From assembly GCA_029948255.1 (NCBI GenBank), contig JALIZF010001884.1, positions 62,001 to 126,000 of the forward strand: a stretch of DNA of 64,000 nt, read 5' to 3'. Position 1 is the stretch's first letter. Every line of letters begins with the position of its first letter. This document shows, piece by piece, positions 11,301 through 23,300 of this stretch. The notes under the pieces are model-generated. The model worked only from the letters and a program-made list of their open reading frames with translations. It made no database searches and was not told where the DNA came from. The DNA is from Telmatactis stephensoni. Taxonomy: Eukaryota > Cnidaria > Anthozoa > Actiniaria > Isophelliidae. Made by a program: the position numbers and the translations under genes.

Positions 11301-14300
11301 TCCTAGATATTTCCTATCATAGGAAAATGAGAAATATCTAGGAAAATGCAATTTTCTATGATAGGAAGTATCTAGGACATATGTAGGAACTAATGTATTT
11401 TCCTAAATTTTGTCCGTGCTTATCATGGGAAAATGAAATTTTCTAGATATTTCTTAGATATTTCCTATCATAGGGAATGAACAAAAATTTCCAGTGTTGC
11501 AGTGGTCTTCCTGTCTCCTTGTCACAAAAGAACAAACTAAGAGTTTACCGTCAATTTAAGACAAACTATACCTTTGAAAGCTTCCTAAGTCACGTCACCA
11601 ACATCAAACGTAGAGTGGTACTCACCAAATTAAGAATTAGTAATCATAGACTAGAAGTAGAGATTGGGTGATATAGAAAACCCTACTTGACTTATGAACA
11701 AAGGATTTCTCCAGTAACACTAATATAGATCAAACCGCCAATGGCGAAGTAACTCGTGGATTGACCGAGATGACCACAGGAAGCCCAAACACAATTTTTT
11801 AAGTAAAATAACGAGTTTTTATTTGAAGACAAAAATCCAAATCAATAAATCAATAATTTCTTTAGCGAAGAAAGAGTCATTAGCTATAAAAGAAAAAAAA
11901 TCTGTCAAAAAAAAAGGGGAAAAAAAACTCCCCGCAAGTCCGGGATTTGAACCCGGACCTTACGATTGTAAAGCCAAGAGCATATCCACTGAACCATCCA
12001 GAAGTTGTATGATATCATCTGGTGAATTTTGTATATTTATTGTCAGAGTGTGGTTATAAAACAAGTGCAAAAATGCTTCTCTCTCTGTGCTCTGTAGCAA
12101 AATGTCGCTATAAAGATAAAAGAAATTACTTTACAAAACACTAAGCCAATAAACTAACTCAATACGCCTTTTTGTTGCTGTTTTCGGCTAGCGGACTCGA
12201 AGCCTTCACGGCGGCGACCGACGACTGCTTTCAAAATGTTTTCGTTTGTTTAACTTATCTACTTTGACTCTTGTGATAATAGAGTACGAACACTAAAAGC
12301 TTGGATTACTTTGATGTTGCACTTGAAGAGATTTTTGTCGCTTGATAGCGATGTACAAAGTCTGGCTATCGACTGCAGTGCGATATTCTATTGCGTAATT
12401 AAGTCATGTCTAAACTTGCTTCGGTACTTCGATGGTTTTACCCCTGAAATAGCTTGTACTAATACTAGGAATTTAATGATCTAAAAAGCTTCTTCTTTAA
12501 ACAACGTCTGTATATATTTTTCGTGTGTATTGAACATGTCCACTGGGAGTGTTTGTAGTTCTTAACCGTAAATATAAATTTTGTCTATAGTCTGATTTCT
12601 ACATAAATCGTGAAAAGCAAATATCGTTGATCTGTGAATAGTTCGGGAGTCCTTCGGGAGTCCCGGAATAAAAATCATATTTCCTTTAATCTCGTACCCA
12701 GAGCCCACATTACTTTCGGCCTACGGTCAATTGCATCGAGCATGCGCAGTGCCATAGTGTTAACACATTTGCGAGTGAGTGACATAGGTTACTACTTTAT
12801 GTATGGCACCATTCTAGTCAGACAATAGATAGATTGAATAGTGTCATTTCATGTTGTCATACACGAAGTAGTAAGCTGACTCATTTGCATATTTTGACCC
12901 CTCACTATAACTCGTGGATTTGCAATCCACGAGTTAAAAATGAAAAACATTTTTTGATTACGTGCCCCTCATATAATGAGAATAATTAACAGAATTAATT
13001 GAAAAAAAATCAGGTATTGATATCAATAATATGAACACTGACGACCGATTCATGTATTTAATCAATCCTAGATCAGTGTTTGTACAGAAAGCTGTGTCAG
13101 CACACATCTTAAGTGTCTGCTGACACGAGATACCAATCTAAAATGTAAGGAAAAGTCCTGAAATTGAAAAAATTGTTTGGGACAACACCCATGTACTACA
13201 TTCAAGTACCAAGTGCCAAATAATCGTTGTTGTTGTTGTTGTTGTTGTTGTAGCTTCGTAGTGTGGTATCTGACTTGAAGACATCACACTGAAAGCAAAG
13301 TGTAAATACGTTTCTATAGATAAAATATACACTGAGATTTGATTTTTAACGTTACAGTTTGTGTTCAATTACCATGGTAACGTAAATAAATTTATACCGT
13401 ATAAGATAAAAACATAATTAAATAAGCGCCCCCTTAATTTCAATAAGCCCCCCTCTTGACTCAAAAATTAAAATAAGAGCATATACGGTATTCCTGATAT
13501 TTCAGTCAGTATTTCAAGGTGGGAAAACCTACATAGCACTCAGTTGGTGTAATGTATTCAAAAAATCTATTGTGTTCTATTGTCTTTCGTTCTATTGTTT
13601 TATGTGTTTTGTATTATATTTTTATGAATATATTACATCAACTGCGTGCTACGTAGGTTCTCCCATTTCAAGGTACTTGTATGTATATATTCAGATGCAT
13701 TTGATGTTAATCTTAACACATGGGTTTGGAACTCATTTACATCAGTGTTGGTCGGAATCCAATCGTATGCACGTGACCACAAGACAAACATCTAATTTGT
13801 GTATCAAGTCATAAATTATTAATGAGTTTGAGAAAGACAGTTTTTCATGCACTCAGTCCATACTGATCTCACAAAATATCAACACTATCATAAATTTCCC
13901 CTGAATAAAATTGCGGAGATTTTCATTCGACGTAGGCACGCAGAATTTGATGGAATGATGATCAAATTGAAACTGCTTATTTTTGTTATCAGGCATCGTC
14001 CAACAGCAGTGGTGTATTTGAAGTCACCTTTAAACACTTCTCTAACGATGATGGCAAGGATTCAGATGGTTTAACCTGTGACCGGTTTTCTATTTGGTAT
14101 GACTGTGATACGTACCTTATAATTTGTGTAGCGTCACCATCCCCTATATCGGCAAGCTGTCCAAACAAGATAAACACCGGTACCAAGGATGACACCAACT
14201 CTTTTTCGTTGTCTGGCATTTCTACTTCATTAAAGTTCTCTGTTCTAAAGGTAAGGCCTCCTCTTTTTAGAAATGAACTGGTTGGCTTGAACATTAAGAA

Positions 14301-17300
14301 ATATAGTAGTTCGTGTGGCCCTGAGAAAACAAAAGAGTGGTTTAACCATAAAGGCAATGGTGAAAAAGAATCGGAAATACTTGAAGCTACCATTAAAAGT
14401 ATACCAATAAATACTTCTACCAATTTCAATTGTCATACACAGAAACCATGAATAATTAGTTGTTATAAAAGGTTTTCTTCAACCCACCGAGACGCCGAGT
14501 CGACCCTTGTTTTAGCATGATAAAGTGATAAAGTTTTAATTTTTCGGTATTCACTTTATTCTAGAAACCGTATGGTGCTTTTGTGGAAGCATGGGATGCG
14601 GATGACGCCACTAAAGATGATCTCATAGACAAATTTTCCTTCGATTTTACCAACAAACCTGCTGTCAATGGAACCATTCCATCCTGGACAAAGACCTATG
14701 CCAAAGGAAAAAGAACCTCATATAAGCCATGTATCCTACAATATAAGTATCGAATATACTGTAATACCCATTATTACGGTACGGATTGTGGGAAATACTG
14801 CAAGTACACTGATTCTGACAACGGTGGTCATTACAGATGTGCAAATAGTGGAAACAAAATTTGTCTTACAAACTGGTTCAGACCTCATACTAATTGTATG
14901 AAATACTGTCGTCCACGTAATGACACAGATGGCCATTATAACTGTAATTCCATTGGTGACAAGATGTGTCATCCCAACTGGTATGGTAACAACTGTACCA
15001 AGTTGTGTGTGCCTCACGATGACGACGTAAACGGTCACTACACGTGTAACTCAAGTGGAGACGCAGTTTGCCGTGTTGGCTGGTATGGCAAAGGATGTTT
15101 TCGTTTTTGTCTAAGTCAAAATAGCGACAAATTGGGACATTATACATGTGATTCCAATGGGACGAAAGTCTGTAATGTTAGCTGGTACGGTATAAACTGT
15201 ACTGTATATTGTAAGCCGCGTAACGATAGCAAAGGACATTATACATGTAATAACTCAACAGGAGAAAAGATCTGTAGGACAGGGTGGTTTGGAACTCAAA
15301 GTGGATGCAACTGTACACCAAAGAATGATTCTCTTTTTGGACACTATATATGTGATGCAATAACTGGCAATAAGATATGTCTTGCATTATGGTATGGCCC
15401 GTCTTGTAAGGTTTACTGCAATGAAAACAATGGAAACTACACATGTAATACTACAACTGGTGAAAAAATATGTAACGCTCATTGGTATGGTAGATTGTGT
15501 GACCATTATTGTAATCCGCAAGCAGACGTCTCGGAACATTACAGTTGCGATCCCATAACTGGAGAAAAAGTCTGTCTAGCTAGCTGGTATGGTTCTTCTT
15601 GTTCAGTATTTTGCAATGCAAACTTAGGTAACTACACTTGTGACAATTCAACAGGAGAGAAAATATGTCACTCTGATTGGTTTGGTCAATTGTGTGATAT
15701 TTACTGTAGACCTCGTGACGATGAAAAAGGACATTACAAATGTAACGCTAGTACCGGTGCTAAAATGTGTCTAACGAACTGGTATGGTAAAAATTGTGTT
15801 GTTTACTGCAAAACTCAAAAAGGCTTAAAAGGGAACTACTATTGCGATCCATCCACAGGATCCAAAGTATGTTATCCCAATTGGTATGGCCAGAACTGTA
15901 CTTTGCTCTGTCAACCACAGAATGGAGTGGAAGGACATTACAACTGCAGCGGAGAAGGGGCCAAAGTTTGTCATCCTAGCTGGTACGGTCAGAATTGTAC
16001 TGTTAATTGTGAACCCAAGAATGGACAGGAAGGACATTACAATTGCAGTGATGAAGGGGCAAATGTTTGTCATCGTAACTGGTACGGACAGAACTGCACT
16101 GTAAATTGTGAACCCAAGAATGGACTGAGAGGACATTACAACTGCAGTGCCGAAGGGGCTAAAGTCTGTTATCCTAACTGGTACGGACAGAACTGCACTG
16201 TTAATTGTGAACCCAAGAATGGACTGGGAGGACATTACAACTGCAGTGGAGAAGGGGCCAAAGTCTGTTATCCTAACTGGTACGGTCAAAATTGTACTGT
16301 TAATTGTGAACCCAAGGATGGTAAAGAAGGACATTACAATTGCAGTGATGGAGGAACTAAAGTCTGTCATCCAAACTGGTATGGCCAAAATTGTACTGTG
16401 CTCTGTCAACCAAAGAATGGAGTGGAAGGACATTACAATTGCAGTGGTGAAGGAGCTAAAATCTGTTATCCTAACTGGTACGGTCAGAACTGCACTGTTA
16501 ATTGTGAACCCAAGGATGGTAAAGAAGGACATTACAATTGTAGTGATGAAGGAGCTAAAGTTTGTCATCCTAACTGGTACGGTCAGAACTGCACTGTTAA
16601 TTGTGAACCCAAGGATGGTAAAGAAGGACATTACAATTGCAGTGATGGAGGAACTAAAGTCTGTCATCCAAACTGGTATGGCCCAAATTGTACTGTATTT
16701 TGTCAACCGAAGAATGGTGTGGAGGGTCATTATAACTGTAGTGGAAAAGGGGTCAAAGTTTGTCGTTCAAACTGGTACGGTGAGAATTGTACTGTGAACT
16801 GTTCTCCCAGCGATGCAGTTGAGGGACATTACAATTGCAGTGATGAAGGAGCTAAAGTTTGTCATCCTAACTGGTACGGACGGAATTGCACTGCTAATTG
16901 TGACCCCAAGAATGGACTGGGAGGACATTACAATTGCAGTGGTGAAGGAGCTAAAATCTGTTATCCTAACTGGTATGGTCGAAACTGTACTGTGAACTGT
17001 ACACCCAAGTTTGGAGTAGACGGGCATTACAACTGTAGTGGTAAGGGGATTAAAGTGTGTTATCCTAACTGGTATGGCCAAAATTGTACTGTGCTCTGTC
17101 AACCAAAGAATGGAGTGGAAGGGCATTACAGCTGTAGTGATGAAGGGGCCAAAGTTTGCTATCCAAACTGGTACGGTCGGAATTGTACTGTTCATTGTGA
17201 ACCGAAGAATGGTGTGGAGGGTCATTATAACTGTAGTGGAGAAGGGGTCAAAGTTTGTCATTCAAACTGGTACGGTGAGAATTGTACTGTGAACTGTTCT

Positions 17301-20300
17301 CCTAGCGATGCAGTTGAGGGACATTACAATTGCAGTGATGAAGGAGCTAAAGTTTGTCATCCTAACTGGTACGGACGGAATTGCACTGCTAATTGTGACC
17401 CCAAGAATGGACTGGGAGGACATTACAATTGCAGTGGTGAAGGAGCTAAAATCTGTTATCCTAACTGGTATGGTCGAAACTGTACTGTGAACTGTACACC
17501 CAAGTTTGGAGTAGACGGGCATTACAACTGTAGTGGTAAGGGGATTAAAGTGTGTTATCCTAACTGGTATGGCCAAAATTGTACTGTGCTCTGTCAACCA
17601 AAGAATGGAGTGGAAGGACATTACAGCTGTAGTGATGAAGGGGCCAAAGTTTGCTATCCAAACTGGTACGGTCAGAATTGTACTGTTCATTGTGAACCGA
17701 AGAATGGTGTGGAGGGTCATTATAACTGTAGTGGAGAAGGGGTCAAAGTTTGTCATTCAAACTGGTACGGTGAGAATTGTACTGTGAACTGTTCTCCCAG
17801 CGATGCAGTTGAGGGACACTACAATTGCAGTGATGAAGGAGCTAAAGTTTGTCATCCTAATTGGTACGGACGGAACTGCACTGCTAATTGTGAACCAAAG
17901 AATGGACTGGGAGGACATTACAATTGCAATGGTGAAGGAGCTAAAATCTGTTATCCTAACTGGTACGGTCAGAATTGTACTGTTAATTGTGAACCCAAGG
18001 ATGGTAAAGAAGGACATTACAATTGCAGTGATGGAGGAACTAAAGTCTGTCATCCTAACTGGTACGGACGGAACTGCACTGCTAATTGTGAACCCAAGAA
18101 TGGAGTAGAAGGACATTACAATTGCAGTGGTGAAGGAGCTAAAATCTGTTATCCTAACTGGTACGGTCAGAACTGCACTGTTAATTGTGAACCCAAGGAT
18201 GGTAAAGAAGGACATTACAATTGTAGTGATGAAGGAGCCAAAGTTTGTCATTCTAACTGGTACGGACAGAACTGCACTGCTAATTGTGACCCCAAGAATG
18301 GACTGGGAGGACATTACAATTGCAGTGGTGAAGGAGCTAAAGTTTGTCATCCTAACTGGTACGGTCAGAACTGCACTGTTAATTGTGAACCCAAGGATGG
18401 TAAAGAAGGACATTACAATTGTAGTGATGGAGGAACTAAAGTCTGTCATCCAAACTGGTATAGCCCAAATTGTACTGTATTTTGTCAATCGAAGAATGGT
18501 GTGGAGGGACATTATAACTGCAGCGGCGAAGGGGCTAAAGTCTGTCATCCAAACTGGTATGGTCGAAACTGTACTGTGAACTGTACACCCAAGTTTGGAG
18601 TAGACGGGCATTACAACTGTAGTGGTAAGGGGATTAAAGTGTGTTATCTTAGCTGGTATGGCCAAAATTGTACTGTGCTCTGTCAACCAAAGAATGGAGT
18701 GGAAGGACATTACAGCTGTAGTGATGAAGGGGCCAAAGTTTGCTATCCAAACTGGTACGGTCAGAATTGTACTGTTCATTGTGAACCGAAGAATGGTGTG
18801 GAGGGTCATTATAACTGTAGTGGAGAAGGGGTCAAAGTTTGTCATTCAAACTGGTACGGTGAGAATTGTACTGTGAACTGTTCTCCTAGCGATGCAGTTG
18901 AGGGACATTACAATTGCAGTGATGAAGGAGCTAAAGTTTGTCATCCTAACTGGTACGGACGGAATTGCACTGCTAATTGTGACCCCAAGAATGGACTGGG
19001 AGGACATTACAATTGCAGTGGTGAAGGAGCTAAAATCTGTTATCCTAACTGGTATGGTCGAAACTGTACTGTGAACTGTACACCCAAGTTTGGAGTAGAC
19101 GGGCATTACAACTGTAGTGGTAAGGGGATTAAAGTGTGTTATCCTAACTGGTATGGCCAAAATTGTACTGTGCTCTGTCAACCAAAGAATGGAGTGGAAG
19201 GACATTACAGCTGTAGTGATGAAGGGGCCAAAGTTTGCTATCCAAACTGGTACGGTCAGAATTGTACTGTTCATTGTGAACCGAAGAATGGTGTGGAGGG
19301 TCATTATAACTGTAGTGGAGAAGGGGTCAAAGTTTGTCATTCAAACTGGTACGGTGAGAATTGTACTGTGAACTGTTCTCCCAGCGATGCAGTTGAGGGA
19401 CACTACAATTGCAGTGATGAAGGAGCTAAAGTTTGTCATCCTAATTGGTACGGACGGAACTGCACTGCTAATTGTGAACCAAAGAATGGACTGGGAGGAC
19501 ATTACAATTGCAATGGTGAAGGAGCTAAAATCTGTTATCCTAACTGGTACGGTCAGAATTGTACTGTTAATTGTGAACCCAAGGATGGTAAAGAAGGACA
19601 TTACAATTGCAGTGATGGAGGAACTAAAGTCTGTCATCCTAACTGGTACGGACGGAACTGCACTGCTAATTGTGAACCCAAGAATGGAGTAGAAGGACAT
19701 TACAATTGCAGTGGTGAAGGAGCTAAAATCTGTTATCCTAACTGGTACGGTCAGAACTGCACTGTTAATTGTGAACCCAAGGATGGTAAAGAAGGACATT
19801 ACAATTGTAGTGATGAAGGAGCCAAAGTTTGTCATTCTAACTGGTACGGACAGAACTGCACTGCTAATTGTGACCCCAAGAATGGACTGGGAGGACATTA
19901 CAATTGCAGTGGTGAAGGAGCTAAAGTTTGTCATCCTAACTGGTACGGTCAGAACTGCACTGTTAATTGTGAACCCAAGGATGGTAAAGAAGGACATTAC
20001 AATTGTAGTGATGGAGGAACTAAAGTCTGTCATCCAAACTGGTATAGCCCAAATTGTACTGTATTTTGTCAATCGAAGAATGGTGTGGAGGGACATTATA
20101 ACTGCAGCGGCGAAGGGGCTAAAGTCTGTCATCCAAACTGGTATGGTCGAAACTGTACTGTGAACTGTACACCCAAGTTTGGAGTAGACGGGCATTACAA
20201 CTGTAGTGGTAAGGGGATTAAAGTGTGTTATCTTAGCTGGTATGGCCAAAATTGTACTGTGCTCTGTCAACCAAAGAATGGAGTGGAAGGACATTACAGC

Positions 20301-23300
20301 TGTAGTGATGAAGGGGCCAAAGTTTGCTATCCAAACTGGTACGGTCAGAATTGTACTGTTCATTGTGAACCGAAGAATGGTGTGGAGGGTCATTATAACT
20401 GTAGTGGAGAAGGGGTCAAAGTTTGTCATTCAAACTGGTACGGTGAGAATTGTACTGTGAACTGTTCTCCCAGCGATGCAGTTGAGGGACACTACAATTG
20501 CAGTGATGAAGGAGCTAAAGTTTGTCATCCTAATTGGTACGGACGGAACTGCACTGCTAATTGTGAACCAAAGAATGGACTGGGAGGACATTACAATTGC
20601 AATGGTGAAGGAGCTAAAATCTGTTATCCTAACTGGTACGGTCAGAATTGTACTGTTAATTGTGAACCCAAGGATGGTAAAGAAGGACATTACAATTGCA
20701 GTGATGGAGGAACTAAAGTCTGTCATCCTAACTGGTACGAACGGAACTGCACTGCTAATTGTGAACCCAAGAATGGAGTAGAAGGACATTACAATTGCAG
20801 TGGTGAAGGAGCTAAAATCTGTTATCCTAACTGGTACGGTCAGAACTGCACTGTTAATTGTGAACCCAAGGATGGTAAAGAAGGACATTACAATTGTAGT
20901 GATGAAGGAGCCAAAGTTTGTCATTCTAACTGGTACGGACAGAACTGCACTGCTAATTGTGACCCCAAGAATGGACTGGGAGGACATTACAATTGCAGTG
21001 GTGAAGGAGCTAAAGTTTGTCATCCTAACTGGTACGGTCAGAACTGCACTGTTAATTGTGAACCCAAGGATGGTAAAGAAGGACATTACAATTGTAGTGA
21101 TGGAGGAACTAAAGTCTGTCATCCAAACTGGTATAGCCCAAATTGTACTGTATTTTGTCAATCGAAGAATGGTGTGGAGGGACATTATAACTGCAGCGGC
21201 GAAGGGGCTAAAGTCTGTCATCCAAACTGGTATGGTCGAAACTGTACTGTGAACTGTACACCCAAGTTTGGAGTAGACGGGCATTACAACTGTAGTGGTA
21301 AGGGGATTAAAGTGTGTTATCTTAGCTGGTATGGCCAAAATTGTACTGTGCTCTGTCAACCAAAGAATGGAGTGGAAGGACATTACAGCTGTAGTGATGA
21401 AGGGGCCAAAGTTTGCTATCCAAACTGGTACGGTCGGAATTGTACTGTTCATTGTGAACCGAAGAATGGTGTGGAGGGTCATTATAACTGTAGTGGAGAA
21501 GGGGTCAAAGTTTGTCGTTCAAACTGGTACGGTGAGAATTGTACTGTGAACTGTTCTCCCAGCGATGCAGTTGAGGGACATTACAATTGCAGTGATGAAG
21601 GAGCTAAAGTTTGTCATCCTAACTGGTACGGACGGAATTGCACTGCTAATTGTGACCCCAAGAATGGACTGGGAGGACATTACAATTGCAGTGGTGAAGG
21701 AGCTAAAATCTGTTATCCTAACTGGTATGGTCGAAACTGTACTGTGAACTGTACACCCAAGTTTGGAGTAGACGGGCATTACAACTGTAGTGGTAAGGGG
21801 ATTAAAGTGTGTTATCCTAACTGGTATGGCCAAAATTGTACTGTGCTCTGTCAACCAAAGAATGGAGTGGAAGGGCATTACAGCTGTAGTGATGAAGGGG
21901 CCAAAGTTTGCTATCCAAACTGGTACGGTCGGAATTGTACTGTTCATTGTGAACCGAAGAATGGTGTGGAGGGTCATTATAACTGTAGTGGAGAAGGGGT
22001 CAAAGTTTGTCATTCAAACTGGTACGGTGAGAATTGTACTGTGAACTGTTCTCCCAGCGATGAAGTTGAGGGACATTACAATTGCAGTGATGAAGGGGCT
22101 AAAGTTTGTCATCCTAACTGGTATGGACAGAACTGCACTGTTAATTGCGAACCCAAAAATGGACTGGGAGGACATTACAATTGCAGTGATGAAGGAGCCA
22201 AAATATGTCTTTCCAACTGGCATGGTCTTAACTGTAGTGTCTTCTGCCAGCCGAGGGCTGGATTCGATGGACACTACAATTGTAGTCGTGAAGGATCCAA
22301 AGTATGTCACACCTATTGGTATGGGAAGAATTGTATGACGTTTTGTAAAGAAATAGACGATGAGTCTGGTCATTACACTTGTAATAGCACGTCTGGTCAG
22401 AAAATGTGTCGCCTAGGATGGTATGGTGCAAACTGTACTTTATCGAAGAAAAGTTCCTCACTTACCAGTTTGCATTCAATGAAAACATCATCCGAGATGT
22501 TATCATTTGTTAATTCAATGGTTACAAAGTCTACATCGACATATTTTTCATTTTCCCCGCTGTTATCATCTACTGCTATCTTCTCGTTTTCCGCATCAAA
22601 GTCACATACGTCTGCTTTGTTCTCATTGCCTGGGATTTCCCCAACAGCAAAATATACGACCTCATCAAAAGAAGCTACAAGTTCCTTGAAAAGTTTTTCT
22701 TCCGCACAAGAAGCTCTATCTAGTTCAGCGAGTATTATTCAGACCTTGTCGTCGACCTCAAGCACTATAATTATTATTCAGCCACTTTCTTCCATGCATA
22801 ACATGTTTCCTTCGACAGTGGAAATGACCTTTAGTTCTTCGCCAGTTCTTTCGTCGCAGTTGTCATCCCTTGTAACATCACCAAGTTCTTCGAGCGTCAG
22901 TTTGTCTTCAATGGGCGTGGTATCTCTACCGTCTCCCCCCTTTAGTTCCAAGTCATTTATTTCTTCGGAGGTATCGCGAACCTTATTCTTATACCCGTCT
23001 AGCGTGATATCCCAGAGTTACGCGACAAGCGTTCATTCACGTTCGTCAGGTCTCAAGTCGTCGGCAAGTTCTTCAGAGATTACTCTTCCCTTGTCGTCAA
23101 AAAGGGAGACATCACCGAATTCATCAGTCGTTGTACCGTCCACTTCATCAGTTCATAAAATCTTTCCAAGTTCCCTTGGCTCTTGTCTTCCAAGTTCCTC
23201 TGGTTCTTATCGGCCTTTAACTTTACCGTTCAGTGTCACTCCTTCTCTTACAATTGCTCACTCACCTGTAAACACTTTACAAGTCTCCCCTGTATTTTCC

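Larger units (their letters stand above)
8355..13992. other. DSL-B intron 1 (5.6 kb), repeat-filled
   Basis: This long first intron separates the signal-peptide exon from the MNNL exon. It starts GTAAGT and ends TTATCAG. It holds a GA-rich tract (9125-9305), two foldback elements (9578, 11183), a MITE (10265), a tRNA-like relic (11935), a dispersed repeat (12540-12930) and a GTT microsatellite (13226-13252). I see no exon or gene inside it. Confidence 0.75.

Noticed and set aside
14668..14901. Other-frame frame MEPFHPGQRP... at the start of DSL-B exon 3
   Set aside because: It overlaps the coding exon in another frame; the matching frame in DSL-A shows the same shadow.
15825..22373. Long minus-strand frames (164-362 residues) and plus-strand out-of-frame frames opposite the DSL array
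   Set aside because: They repeat with the 99-bp period because an absence of stops in one unit is copied to all. Their content is the mirror of the coding frame, with no domain of its own.
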